Positions 14,305 through 22,537 of a DNA stretch of 64,000 nucleotides are shown here, in pieces. Position 1 is the stretch's first letter, and each line of letters starts with the position of its first letter. The stretch is from Streptomyces sp. NRRL S-646 (GTDB lineage Bacteria; Actinomycetota; Actinomycetes; Streptomycetales; Streptomycetaceae): positions 1-64,000 of the forward strand of contig NZ_JODC01000025.1 of assembly GCF_000720765.1 (NCBI RefSeq). Reading direction: 5' to 3'. The position numbers were made by a program, and so were the translations under genes. The notes beneath the pieces were generated by a model. It was not told where the DNA came from. It made no database searches and was given only the letters and a program-made list of their open reading frames with translations.

Positions 14305-15642
14305 TCAGGCACTGACGGACGGTACCGGGTCGGGCAGCCCGAGATGCGAGCGCAGAGTCAGGCCCTGGTATTCCGTGCGGAACGCGCCGCGCTCCTGCAG
14401 CAGCGGCACCACGCGGTCCACGAACTCGTCGAGTCCGACCGGCGTGATCAGCGGCTGGAGGATGAAGCCGTCGGCGGCGTCCTTCTGCACGTACTCGTCG
14501 AGTTCGGCTGCGACGGCCTCGGGTGTGCCGATGAAGGACTGCCGGCCGCCCGCCTCGATCACGGTCTGCCGGATGGACAGCCCCTTCTCCTTGGACAGGG
14601 CGCGCCATTTCTCCGCGATCGCGACGGTGTCGCCGCGCCGGGTCCGCCCCTGGGTGATCGCGGAGTCCGCCACCGGGTCGATCTCGGGGAGCGGGCCGTC
14701 GGGGTCGTACGCCGACAGGTCGACACCCCAGATCTGCTCCAGGGCGAGGATCGCGTTCTGCGGGGACACCTGCTGTCGCCGGATCTCGGCGGCCCTCTCC
14801 TGGGCCTCGGCGGCGGTGTCGCCGAGGACGACGGTGACACCGGGCATGATCTTCAGGTCGTCCGGGTTCCGGCCGTACTTCTCCAGGCGGCGCTTCACAT
14901 CGCCGTAGAAGGAACGCCCCGCCTCCAGTGTGCCGTGCCGCGTGAAGACGACGTCGGCCGTGGAGGCGGCGAACTCCCGTCCCTCGGCCGAGTCCCCGGC
15001 CTGGATGACGACCGGGTGCCCCTGCGGTGAGCGCGGCACGGTGAACTCGCCCGCGATGTCGAAGTGCTGCCCGCGGTGCGCGAACGGCCGGGGGACGCCG
15101 TCGGGGGTCCAGGAGTCCCACAACTTCCTTGCCAAGCCTACGAATTCGGCTGCCCGGGTGTACCGGTCCGCACGGTCGAGGAAACCGCCGCGCCGGAAGT
15201 TCTCGCCGGTGAAGGCGTCGGAGGAGGTCACCACGTTCCAGGCCGCGCGGCCGCCGCTGAGGTGGTCCAACGTGGCCAGCCTGCGGGCGAGTTCGTACGG
15301 CTCGTTGAAGGTCGCGTTGACGGTGGCGGCGAGGCCGAGGTGTTCGGTGACGCCGGCCAGCGCGTTCAGCACGGTGAGCGACTCCGGCCGCCCCACCACG
15401 TCCAGGTCGTGGATACGGCCCTTGTGCTCGCGCAGCCGCAGCCCCTCGGCGAGGAAGAAGAAGTCGAACAGGCCGCGTTCCGCGGTGCGGGCGAGGTGCT
15501 CGAAGGAGGAGAAGTCGATCTGCGATCGGGACCGCGGATCGGACCACACCGTGGTGTTGTTGACGCCGGGAAAATGCGCGGCCAGATGGCAGTGCTTTTT
15601 GAGCGGCCTCCGGCCGCGGGCCCCGCGAGTCCGTACGGTCAT
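14305..15642 (-). CDS. NtaA/SnaA/DszA-family FMN-dependent monooxygenase
   Basis: 445 residues of the bacterial luciferase superfamily, NtaA/SnaA/DszA branch. Recognisable stretches are AAHFPGVNNTTVW near the N-terminus, FEHLARTAERGLFDFFFLAEG, SGGRAAWNVVTSS with the following Asp and NFRRGG, and QGHPVVIQAGDS. Enzymes of this branch use FMNH2 from a separate reductase to cleave C-N or C-S bonds; B. subtilis YtnJ acts on S-alkylated N-acetylcysteines. It is the last gene of a five-gene operon, overlapping the second monooxygenase by ATGA. The substrate is unproven; gene context favours a sulfur compound. Confidence 0.9.
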   Translation of the reverse strand: MTVRTRGARGRRPLKKHCHLAAHFPGVNNTTVWSDPRSRSQIDFSSFEHLARTAERGLFDFFFLAEGLRLREHKGRIHDLDVVGRPESLTVLNALAGVTEHLGLAATVNATFNEPYELARRLATLDHLSGGRAAWNVVTSSDAFTGENFRRGGFLDRADRYTRAAEFVGLARKLWDSWTPDGVPRPFAHRGQHFDIAGEFTVPRSPQGHPVVIQAGDSAEGREFAASTADVVFTRHGTLEAGRSFYGDVKRRLEKYGRNPDDLKIMPGVTVVLGDTAAEAQERAAEIRRQQVSPQNAILALEQIWGVDLSAYDPDGPLPEIDPVADSAITQGRTRRGDTVAIAEKWRALSKEKGLSIRQTVIEAGGRQSFIGTPEAVAAELDEYVQKDAADGFILQPLITPVGLDEFVDRVVPLLQERGAFRTEYQGLTLRSHLGLPDPVPSVSA

Positions 15643-16718
15643 GACGCTCCCCCTGTCACGGCGTACCGGTTGGCGGGCCTGGCGAGGCCCAGGTGCTCCC
15701 GGAGGGTGCTGCCCGGGTAGAAGGTGCGGAACAGTCCGCGGTGCTGGAGCACCGCCACCGTGCCGTTGACGAGCCGCTCCAGGTCACGGCGCGGCTCGAT
15801 GGGCGTGAGGTGGAAGCCGTCGACGATGCCGTCCGCGTGCCAGCCGGCGATCAGTTCGGCGAGGTCCACGGGGCCGCCCCGGTACAGCGGCCCCTGCACG
15901 GTCTGCCGGGGGCCGCCCCCGCCGTGGCCCGGTTCGGCCGCGTGCTCGCCGTCTCCGAGGTCGACAAGGAGGCTCACGAGCACGCGCAGGGTGTCCGGGT
16001 TGCGTCCGAACTCCGCGGCGGACTGGCGGAGTTGGTCCCGTACGGCGGCGGCCTGCGCGGGGCTCGCGGCTCGCACCAGGGCCACGTCGGCGTACCGGGC
16101 GGCGGTGCGCCGGGTGTGCCCCTCGGTGGCGTCGACCACGCGGACGGGATGGCCCTGCGGGGGCCGCGGCACGATCGAGGGGCCCTTCACCGAGAAGCCT
16201 GCGCCGGTGAAGTCGACGTGGTGCAGCTTGTCCCGGTCGATGAAGCGGCCGGTCGTCAGGTCCCGTATCTCGGCGTCGTCCTCCCAGCTGTCCCACAACC
16301 TGGCGGCCACGTCGGCGACTTCGCCGGCCTCGCGCCACAGCTCGTCGGCGGGTACGGCGTGCCGGCGGCCGAAGAGGCGGGCCTCGCCCTCGGTGGTGGA
16401 CACGTCGATCCGCCAGCCGGCCCGGCCGCGGCTGACCCAGTCGAGGGTGGCGACGGCGGCCTGGACGTGGAAGGGCTCGGTGTGCGTGACGGTGACGGTG
16501 GGGACCAGGCCGATGCGGGCGGTGGCGGGGGCGACCCGGGACAGGACGGCGAGCGCGTCGGGGCCGGGGCGGGCGAAGGTGTCGTCCAGCGTGACGAAGT
16601 CCAGGCCGCCGCGCTCGGCGAGCCGCGCCAGTTCGATGTGGGAGCCGGCGTCGAACACCGCCGGCTGGTCCAGGGCGGCGGCCAGGTGCAACAGCCCCCG
16701 GCCGTTCGATGAGGTCAT
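15639..16718 (-). CDS. LLM-class flavin-dependent monooxygenase
   Basis: 359 residues of the same luciferase-like superfamily but a different subgroup: HLAAALDQPAVFD at the start, GGLDFVTLDDTF, TVTVTHTEPFHVQAAVATLDWVSRGRAGW, and PQGHPVRVVDA. It shares the C-terminal pattern (LFRTFYPGSTLREHLGL) with its neighbour (AFRTEYQGLTLRSHLGL), so the two could be related partners. A His/Gly-rich insertion (AAEPGHGGGGP) lies around residue 260. No flavin reductase is encoded nearby, so reduced FMN must come from elsewhere. It sits 14 bases after the ABC ATPase gene and is coupled to the NtaA-like gene. Confidence 0.87.
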   Translation of the reverse strand: MTSSNGRGLLHLAAALDQPAVFDAGSHIELARLAERGGLDFVTLDDTFARPGPDALAVLSRVAPATARIGLVPTVTVTHTEPFHVQAAVATLDWVSRGRAGWRIDVSTTEGEARLFGRRHAVPADELWREAGEVADVAARLWDSWEDDAEIRDLTTGRFIDRDKLHHVDFTGAGFSVKGPSIVPRPPQGHPVRVVDATEGHTRRTAARYADVALVRAASPAQAAAVRDQLRQSAAEFGRNPDTLRVLVSLLVDLGDGEHAAEPGHGGGGPRQTVQGPLYRGGPVDLAELIAGWHADGIVDGFHLTPIEPRRDLERLVNGTVAVLQHRGLFRTFYPGSTLREHLGLARPANRYAVTGGAS

Positions 16719-16732
16719 GTGGGGGGAACCTT

Positions 16733-17494
16733 TCAGAGAACCTTGGAGAGAAACGCCCGGGTCCGTTCATGGCGCGGAGCGTCCAGCACGTCACCGGGCG
16801 GGCCCTGCTCGACGATCTTCCCGTCGGCCATGAACACCACCGAGTCGGCGACCTCGCGGGCGAAGCCGATCTCGTGCGTGACGACGATCATCGTGGTGCC
16901 CTGATGGGCCAAGTCCCTTATGACGTCGAGGACTTCACCGACCAGCTCGGGGTCGAGCGCGGAGGTCGGCTCGTCGAAGAGCAGCAGCTTGGGCTCCAGT
17001 GCGAGCGCCCGCGCGATGGCGACTCGTTGCTGCTGTCCGCCGGAGAGCTGCCGCGGGTAGGCGTCGGCCTTGTCCGCGAGCCCCACACGATCGAGCAGCC
17101 GGCGCGCATTCGCGAGGGCCTCCTTGCGCGGTCGTTTCAGCGCGGAGACGGGCGCCTCGATGATGTTGTCGACCACGGTGAGGTGTGGGAACAGATTGAA
17201 GTTCTGGAAGACGAACCCGATCCGTGTCCGCTGCTTGAGCACCTCACGCTCGGGCAGTTCGTGCAGCTTGTCGCCGGAGCGCCGGTAGCCGACCAGTGTG
17301 CCGTCCACGCTGATCGCGCCGTGGTCCACCTTCTCCAGGTGGTTGATGGTGCGCAGCAGCGTCGACTTGCCGGAGCCGGACGGACCGAGAACGACCGTGA
17401 CCTCGCCGGTGCGCACCTCCAGATCGATGCCCTTGAGGACCTCGAGCGAGCCGAAGCTCTTGTGGACGGATCTGATGTCGACCATGACGCTCAT
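16733..17494 (-). CDS. amino-acid-type ABC transporter ATP-binding protein
   Basis: 253 residues. Walker A GPSGSGKST, Q-loop in FVFQNFNLFPHLTV, signature LSGGQQQR, Walker B LLLFDEPTSAL and the H-loop VVTHEIGF are all intact. The ENLFPHLTV-like stretch and size are typical of GlnQ/HisP ATPases for polar amino acids. It starts at the ATG with AAGGAAG seven bases upstream. It belongs with the permease (19283-20140) and the divergent binding protein (20553-21503). The flavoprotein gene separates it from the permease, suggesting uptake and flavin chemistry are expressed together. Confidence 0.95.
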   Translation of the reverse strand: MSVMVDIRSVHKSFGSLEVLKGIDLEVRTGEVTVVLGPSGSGKSTLLRTINHLEKVDHGAISVDGTLVGYRRSGDKLHELPEREVLKQRTRIGFVFQNFNLFPHLTVVDNIIEAPVSALKRPRKEALANARRLLDRVGLADKADAYPRQLSGGQQQRVAIARALALEPKLLLFDEPTSALDPELVGEVLDVIRDLAHQGTTMIVVTHEIGFAREVADSVVFMADGKIVEQGPPGDVLDAPRHERTRAFLSKVL

Positions 17495-17528
17495 CGGGGC
17501 ACTTCCTTGGGAATGGGAGGGAGGCGGG

Positions 17529-19286
17529 TCATGTGGCTGCGCTGTCGGCCGGCTCGCGCAGGAAGAGCAGTGCCGCCCGTGCGGTGGCGTCGTTCTGCCG
17601 GAAGGCGGGACCGCCGGTACGCGGCCGGGTGAAGGCGCCGGGCGTGCGTCCGTCGGTGTAGGGCCCGAGCGCGAACCGCCGGGGATGAGGCCGCCCGGCC
17701 CCGTCGAGGAGCCGCCCGTCGGCGGGGTCCACCCGGAGCAGCCCGTCGGGGGTCTCGACGGCGCCGTCGGCGTGCAGTTCCCGCAGCAGGGTGTCGCGAG
17801 CCCGTCCGACGGTGGGCTCGGGCAGCCGCGCCTCGACCAGCGCCCGCGCCTCCACAAAGGCGCCCGGAACGGTGGCACCGGACGCCCGGAACACGCCGCC
17901 CTCGGCGCTGACGGTCATGTCGGCGCCGACGAACTTCAGGACTCCGGCACGGGACAGCGCCAGCATCTGCCGCAGCCGCGGACCGGGCGGCCCGGAGGCC
18001 AGATAGCTGAAGAAGCCGTGCCACCAGGGGCCGATGCCACCGAGCCGGACCAGCTGGCCGTAGACGGAGAGGAGACCGAGAAACACGGCCAAGTCGGGGC
18101 TGTAGCAAGGATCATGACGTCTGCTCAGATCATGCTCCACATAACTGCGCAGCCCCTCCTGGAACTCCTCGAAGGAGCCGTACCGCACACCGTCCAGCGG
18201 GTGGTCGAGTGCGTGCAGGTCCAGCCGGTCGGCGGGGTCGGGCACGACGGACGCCACGAGGGCCTCCCGCTCGGCCACGTCGGACGCGGCCGCGTACTTC
18301 TCCTCGAAGGCACTCCATTCGACGGCCGTCCGCTCCGGATGCACGGTGAACAGCCGGTGGTAGTGCGCGAACCCCAGTTCCTTCTCCACCAGCGGCCACA
18401 CATCCCCCCTGAAGTCGAACCCCTCGGGCCGTGCGAGCAGCGCCTCGACCTCGGGCGGCCCGAAGAACCTCGGCAGCGGCGGTCGTTCACCGCTCCAGTC
18501 GTAGCCGATCTTCGAGTGGTACGGCACTCCGCGCCGCGAGCCGACGTACAGCACCGGCTCCTGCCCCGACGGCACATAGGTGTTGCCCTCGTACCGTCCG
18601 CCCCGCCCCTCGGTCAGCAGCACCATGAGGTCGACGAAGGCGAGCCCGAACCCGCGCACCAGGACGGGCTCACCGGCCTTCAGCGCGGACAGGTCACTGT
18701 CGGCGGTGAAGTCGGGCGGAAGGTGGACCAGTCCATGAGTACGTGCATACTCGGCCAACTCGGCCTGTTGGTCGTCGAGTTCGGCGTCGAGGTGGCCGAG
18801 CGTGAGCACGACGAGGTCGGCCAGGAGCGGGCGCGGGCGGCCCTGAAGCCACACCTGCTGGCGGCCCTCGCGCGGGCCGGTGACCCGCAGGGCCCGCCGG
18901 GGATGGTGGTGGACGACGACGCCCGGGGGCAGGTCGGCGACGGCCTGTTCATGCACCCAGCGCAGATAGGCCCCCTGGAGCTGCCGTTCCGCAAAGGTAC
19001 GACCGTCGATGCCGGCCCACTCGTGCAGCGTGGGCCCCTCTCGCACCGGGCCCTCCATGGCCACCGTCTCGTCGGTGAACATGGTGACGTCCTCGGCGTG
19101 GGAGTTCATCCACAGCAGTGGCGACTGCGCGGCGCGCCAGATGCGTCCGGCGCCCGGCGGGTGGGGGTCGACGAGATGGATGTCGAAGCCCGAACCGGCG
19201 TACAGCTCGGGCGCGTTGGCGGCGATCCGCTCGATGAGACCGGTCCCCCGCGGCCCGGCCCCGACGATCACCAGGGAGGGCCTCAT
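17529..19286 (-). CDS. FAD/NAD(P)-binding protein (NAD_binding_9 type)
   Basis: 585 residues. The N-terminus has the Rossmann dinucleotide motif LVIVGAGPRGTGLIERIA, followed by LVDPHPPGAGRIWR, LLWMNSHAEDVTMFTDE and a second nucleotide-binding stretch near LVVLTLGHLDAEL. Related proteins oxidise or hydroxylate amino-acid-like substrates or are uncharacterised. The start ATG overlaps the permease stop (ATGA), so it is the second gene of the operon. Size and motifs rule out a FMN reductase of the usual type, but it could channel electrons. Its constant neighbourhood with an amino-acid ABC system suggests the substrate is what the transporter imports. Confidence 0.85.
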   Translation of the reverse strand: MRPSLVIVGAGPRGTGLIERIAANAPELYAGSGFDIHLVDPHPPGAGRIWRAAQSPLLWMNSHAEDVTMFTDETVAMEGPVREGPTLHEWAGIDGRTFAERQLQGAYLRWVHEQAVADLPPGVVVHHHPRRALRVTGPREGRQQVWLQGRPRPLLADLVVLTLGHLDAELDDQQAELAEYARTHGLVHLPPDFTADSDLSALKAGEPVLVRGFGLAFVDLMVLLTEGRGGRYEGNTYVPSGQEPVLYVGSRRGVPYHSKIGYDWSGERPPLPRFFGPPEVEALLARPEGFDFRGDVWPLVEKELGFAHYHRLFTVHPERTAVEWSAFEEKYAAASDVAEREALVASVVPDPADRLDLHALDHPLDGVRYGSFEEFQEGLRSYVEHDLSRRHDPCYSPDLAVFLGLLSVYGQLVRLGGIGPWWHGFFSYLASGPPGPRLRQMLALSRAGVLKFVGADMTVSAEGGVFRASGATVPGAFVEARALVEARLPEPTVGRARDTLLRELHADGAVETPDGLLRVDPADGRLLDGAGRPHPRRFALGPYTDGRTPGAFTRPRTGGPAFRQNDATARAALLFLREPADSAAT

Positions 19287-20140
19287 CGCGCGCGCTCCGA
19301 ACCGCGGGCGTAGTGCTTCTCCACGTAGTACTGGCCGACGCCGAGCACCGAGGTGACGACGGTGTACCAGAGGGTGGCCACCATCAGCAGCGGAATGACC
19401 TGGTAGGTGCGGTGGTAGATCAGCTGTGCCGAGAAGAGCAGGTCGTTCACCGCGATGACGCTGACGATGGAGGTGCCCTTGAGGGTGCCGATCAGCATGT
19501 TCCCGGCGGGCGGCACGATGGAGCGCATCGCCTGCGGCAGCACGATCCGCCACCGGCGCCGCCACCGGCTCAGCCCGAGCGCCTGGGCGGCCTCGATCTG
19601 TCCGCGGTCGACGGAGAGGAGCCCGCCGCGCACGACCTCGGCGGCGTAGGCGGCTTCGTGCAGCGTGAGTCCGACGACGGCGACCTCGACGGGCCCCAGC
19701 AGATTGACGGTCTTGATCCCGAACAGCTCGGGATACAGGGCCCCGATGTTGAACCACAACAACAGCTGCACCAGGATCGGAATCGACCGGAAGAGCCAGA
19801 CGTAGCCCCAACTCACCGCCCGCAGCACCGGGTTGGCGGACAGTCGGAACGCGGCGAGCAGCGTGCCCAGCGCAAAGCCGAGCACCATCACGACCGCGGT
19901 CAGCCACAGGGTGAGCCACAGCCCGCGCAGCACCGAGTCCGAGGTGAAGTAGTCGGCGACGACGTCCCACTGGAACGCCTTGTTGCGCAGTACGGAGTTG
20001 ACGACGAGCCCGAGCAGGCCCAGGACGACGACAGCGGCGGCCCACTGGCCGAACCGGCGCTGCGGAACGATCCGCAGGGCGTCCGCCCGCTCGGGTATGT
20101 CCGGTGCGGCGGGGATTTTGGCGAGGGTGTCGGAAGACAT
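19283..20140 (-). CDS. amino-acid-type ABC transporter permease
   Basis: 285 residues. A cytoplasmic N-terminus of about 35 residues precedes five or six membrane helices. The binding-protein-dependent transport signature EAAYAAEVVRGGLLSVDRGQIEAAQALGLS is complete and docks the ATPase. HisM/GlnP-type features (GLWLTLWLTAVVMVLGFALG and the final VVTSVLGVGQYYVEKHYARG) are clear. It is the first gene of the minus-strand operon and is transcribed divergently from the binding protein. Only one permease is present, so it probably works as a homodimer. Confidence 0.95.
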   Translation of the reverse strand: MSSDTLAKIPAAPDIPERADALRIVPQRRFGQWAAAVVVLGLLGLVVNSVLRNKAFQWDVVADYFTSDSVLRGLWLTLWLTAVVMVLGFALGTLLAAFRLSANPVLRAVSWGYVWLFRSIPILVQLLLWFNIGALYPELFGIKTVNLLGPVEVAVVGLTLHEAAYAAEVVRGGLLSVDRGQIEAAQALGLSRWRRRWRIVLPQAMRSIVPPAGNMLIGTLKGTSIVSVIAVNDLLFSAQLIYHRTYQVIPLLMVATLWYTVVTSVLGVGQYYVEKHYARGSERAR

Positions 20141-20356
20141 GGGAAGGCTCCGTGACGCAGAGGTCGAACACGGTGGATGCCTTCACACGGACGCGCCGGG
20201 CTGCGCACAGCGACAGCGCGATACGGCCGAGCCCCTCAGCAGGGCCGTCCATCGACTGTACGGGGCGGTTTCCCCTCACTGTCAAGGCTGTCCGGCATGT
20301 GAGCGCCACGTCTCAAGTCAGTTGACGCAGAACCGGATGCCTGTTCCACTTGGCCC

Positions 20357-20428
20357 ATGCATCCACAGCAGTGGCTGGTCACGCGCTCCCACATCGACTT
20401 CGGTCGAGTGTGGTCCTGTTCCTGTTGA
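20357..20428 (+). CDS. 23-residue cysteine leader peptide
   Basis: A tiny ORF starts at ATG 20357 and ends with SHIDFGRVWSCSC and TGA. The R-(S/x)-HIDF/L-GR-V pattern with Cys at the extreme C-terminus matches short peptides annotated as putative leader peptides upstream of sulfur-metabolism genes in Streptomyces, and it echoes the Cys-rich upstream ORFs of mycobacteria that control translation by cysteine availability. It lies 124 bases before the binding-protein gene. A small hairpin, GCGCCC/GGGCGC (20443-20460), starts 15 bases after the stop. No strong ribosome-binding site is visible. It is the main evidence that the cluster handles sulfur. Confidence 0.75.
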   Translation: MHPQQWLVTRSHIDFGRVWSCSC

Positions 20429-20552
20429 GCCGACCCCACTGCGCGCCCTGACCCGGGCGCTCTGAGCGTTCTCCCTCTTCGCCTTCACACGCGCACGCAC
20501 CCCTCCCCTCGCGCTCTCTTCACTCCTCCCTGCTTCCAGGAGACCGCACACG

Positions 20553-21503
20553 ATGCGCATGCTCACGCGTACCCGTAGACAGCTTTTTGCAGCTTTCACC
20601 CTGATTACGTCGGCCACTCTGGTGCTCACCGCTTGCGGCTCCGGTTCGGACGACTCGACCAGCACCGCGGGCACCTCGGCGAGGGCCGACGAGATCCCCA
20701 CGATCGACGTGGTCTCCGGTGTCCACAAGGACGAGGCGTCGGCAGAGCTCCTCCCGTCGGGCACGACAAGCCTCACCGTCGCCTACAGCGTCGGCGGCAC
20801 TCCGCCCGGCACCACCTACCTGGACGACGGCAAAACCCTGACCGGCCAGGACGTCGACTTCGCCAACGCGGTCGCCAAGGTGCTCGGCCTCCGGCTCAAG
20901 TCCGGACAGGCGAGCTTCGAGGCGATTTTGCCGGCGCTCGACAGCGGCAAGTACGACTTCGGCGCGAGCAACTTCGGCGTCACGGACGAACGCCGCAAGA
21001 CCATCGACTTCGTCACCTACATCAACGACGGCCAGGGCTTCGCCACCCGCAAGGACAGCAAGCTCTCCAAGGTCACGGACCTGAAGCAGCTGTGCGGCCT
21101 GAACGTCGCAACGGGCGCGGGAACGACCTTCGAAGCGACGCTGGAGGAGAACAAGAAGATCTGCACGACCGCCGGCAAGAAACCGTACAAGGTGCAGACC
21201 TACAACGAGACCGGCGCCATCTGGTCCTCCCTCCAGCAGGGCCGCAGCGACGTGGTGATGTCCACCATCAACGGCCTGCGTTACGCGGTGGCCCAGCAGC
21301 AGGGCGTGAAGTTCCTCAACGAGTACCACCGCCTGGACGTGGGCTTCGCCTTCAAGAAGGGCACGAAGCTTGCTCCCGCCTTCCAGTCGGCGGTGAACAG
21401 GCTGATAGCAGACGGCACGTACGAGAAGATCCTCAAGAAGTGGGGCACGACGGGCTCGGCGATCACGAAGTCCCAGATCTCACCCCCGGAACTGAAGAGC
21501 TGA
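20553..21503 (+). CDS. extracellular solute-binding lipoprotein, family 3
   Basis: 316 residues. The signal peptide ends in the lipobox LTAC, so Cys becomes the lipidated N-terminus. The mature part is a family 3 periplasmic-type binding protein: LTVAYSVGGTPPGTTYLDDGKTLTGQDVDFANAVAKVLG, then DFGASNFGVTDERRKTIDFVTY and the hinge region with GAGTTFEATL. Family 3 proteins bind polar amino acids, cystine or opines. It is the only gene of the divergent arm. The 412-bp gap between the arms contains the Cys leader peptide. A hairpin and a REP-like element follow the stop. Confidence 0.94.
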   Translation: MRMLTRTRRQLFAAFTLITSATLVLTACGSGSDDSTSTAGTSARADEIPTIDVVSGVHKDEASAELLPSGTTSLTVAYSVGGTPPGTTYLDDGKTLTGQDVDFANAVAKVLGLRLKSGQASFEAILPALDSGKYDFGASNFGVTDERRKTIDFVTYINDGQGFATRKDSKLSKVTDLKQLCGLNVATGAGTTFEATLEENKKICTTAGKKPYKVQTYNETGAIWSSLQQGRSDVVMSTINGLRYAVAQQQGVKFLNEYHRLDVGFAFKKGTKLAPAFQSAVNRLIADGTYEKILKKWGTTGSAITKSQISPPELKS

Positions 21504-21512
21504 CGGCAAGTA

Positions 21513-21596
21513 CCCCGCGCCTGAAGGGGCGCGGGGCTGTGCTGGATCTGCGGCCAGCGCCGCGTGGGCGCGACCAGCCACAACCAACCCGCACCC
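21513..21596. repeat. dispersed REP-like element, copy 2, beginning with a terminator hairpin
   Basis: CCCCGCGCC and GGCGCGGGG (21513-21536) form a nine-base stem with a six-base loop after the binding-protein gene. The following GGGGCTGTG...GCGCGACCAGCCACAACCAACCCGCAC shares the block order of the copies at 10549 and 28751. Confidence 0.75.
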
Positions 21597-21597
21597 G

Positions 21598-22197
21598 CTA
21601 ACGCACCATAGCCACCCGCCTCTTGGGCGCAGCTGCCCGAACCCCGATCACCCGATCCATCAACGCCCCCAGAACATCCCGCACAGACCCCCGCTCCCGA
21701 GCATCACACTCCAACACCGGAACGTCGGCCCCCAGGCCAAGCGCCTCCCGCACTTCCTCCAGCTCAAACCGCTCCGCACCATCGAAGCGATTCACAGCCA
21801 GCACAAACGGCTCCCCCTGCGACTCGAAGTAGTCAACCGCCGGAAAACACTCCTCGATCCGCCGGGTGTCCGCGAGGACAACCGTCCCCAGCGCCCCTTC
21901 CACCAGGTCGTCCCACAGGAACGAGAACCGGTCCTGCCCGGGCGTCCCGAACAGATAGAGCGCGATCGTCGGATCGAGAGTGATCCGCCCGAAATCCAGC
22001 GCAACGGTCGTGGTCGTCTTCGACTCGACCCCGTCGAGCGAATCGACCCCCACGGAAACCTGCGTCATCGCAGCCTCCGTGTCCAGCGGTTCGATCTCCG
22101 AAATCGCCCCGATGAACGTGGTCTTGCCGACGCCGAGTCCGCCGCTCACCACGATCTTCACAGCGAGCGGCACGATCCTGTCAGAGCGCCCGGACAT
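21598..22197 (-). CDS. cvnD: conservon GTP-binding protein CvnD
   Basis: 199 residues of a small Ras-like bacterial GTPase. G1 is SGGLGVGKTT, G3 is FGTPGQ within YLFGTPGQDRFSFLWDD, and G4 is NRFD. It is the fourth protein of a conservon, a membrane-associated signalling set in Streptomyces thought to resemble eukaryotic G-protein systems. The start overlaps the cvnC end by 17 bases. It reads toward a REP-like element and no further gene on this strand follows closely, so the cytochrome P450 (CvnE) seen in some conservons is missing. Confidence 0.93.
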   Translation of the reverse strand: MSGRSDRIVPLAVKIVVSGGLGVGKTTFIGAISEIEPLDTEAAMTQVSVGVDSLDGVESKTTTTVALDFGRITLDPTIALYLFGTPGQDRFSFLWDDLVEGALGTVVLADTRRIEECFPAVDYFESQGEPFVLAVNRFDGAERFELEEVREALGLGADVPVLECDARERGSVRDVLGALMDRVIGVRAAAPKRRVAMVR

Positions 22198-22537
22198 GAT
22201 CCCTGATCCTTTCGAGCATCTGGAGCGGCAGCTCCTCGGGTTCCCGGCAGTCGAGCCGGCCGGCGACGACGAGGTCGGACACGAGCACCTTGGCGACGCC
22301 CAGCGGGACACCGACCCGCGACGCCACCTCGGCAACCGTCGTCGGCTGCTCGCACACCGCGACGATGTGCCGCCGCTCGAACGTCAGCGACTCGTCGGGG
22401 ACGCCGACGGCGACGACCAGCGTCTCCAGCCTCAGGTCGGCCTGGAGCGGCTCGGCCCGGCCACCGGTGATGATGAACGGCCGGACGAACGTCACGTCCT
22501 CAACAGGCTCTACGTCCATGGGCTCTTCGCCGTTCAC
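22181..22537 (-). CDS. cvnC: conservon DUF742 protein CvnC
   Basis: 118 residues, DUF742. RPFIITGGRAEP near the N-terminus and a winged-helix-like C-terminal half (IVAVCEQPTTVAEVASRVGVPLGVAKVLVSDLVVAGRL) are typical. CvnC interacts with CvnB and CvnD in characterised conservons. It overlaps cvnB by four bases at the start and cvnD by 17 at the end, so the order is tightly coupled. Confidence 0.92.
   Translation of the reverse strand: MNGEEPMDVEPVEDVTFVRPFIITGGRAEPLQADLRLETLVVAVGVPDESLTFERRHIVAVCEQPTTVAEVASRVGVPLGVAKVLVSDLVVAGRLDCREPEELPLQMLERIRDHVRAL

Noticed and set aside
16733..17878. 381-codon version of the ABC ATPase
   Set aside because: The extra N-terminal 128 residues are Pro/Arg/Ser-rich shadow sequence; the ATG at 17494 has an AAGGAAG ribosome-binding site.
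17529..20309. 926-codon minus-strand frame that would fuse upstream DNA to the flavoprotein
   Set aside because: The N-terminal third is antisense-like Arg-rich shadow over the permease gene; the flavoprotein starts at 19286 in ATGA overlap with the permease stop.
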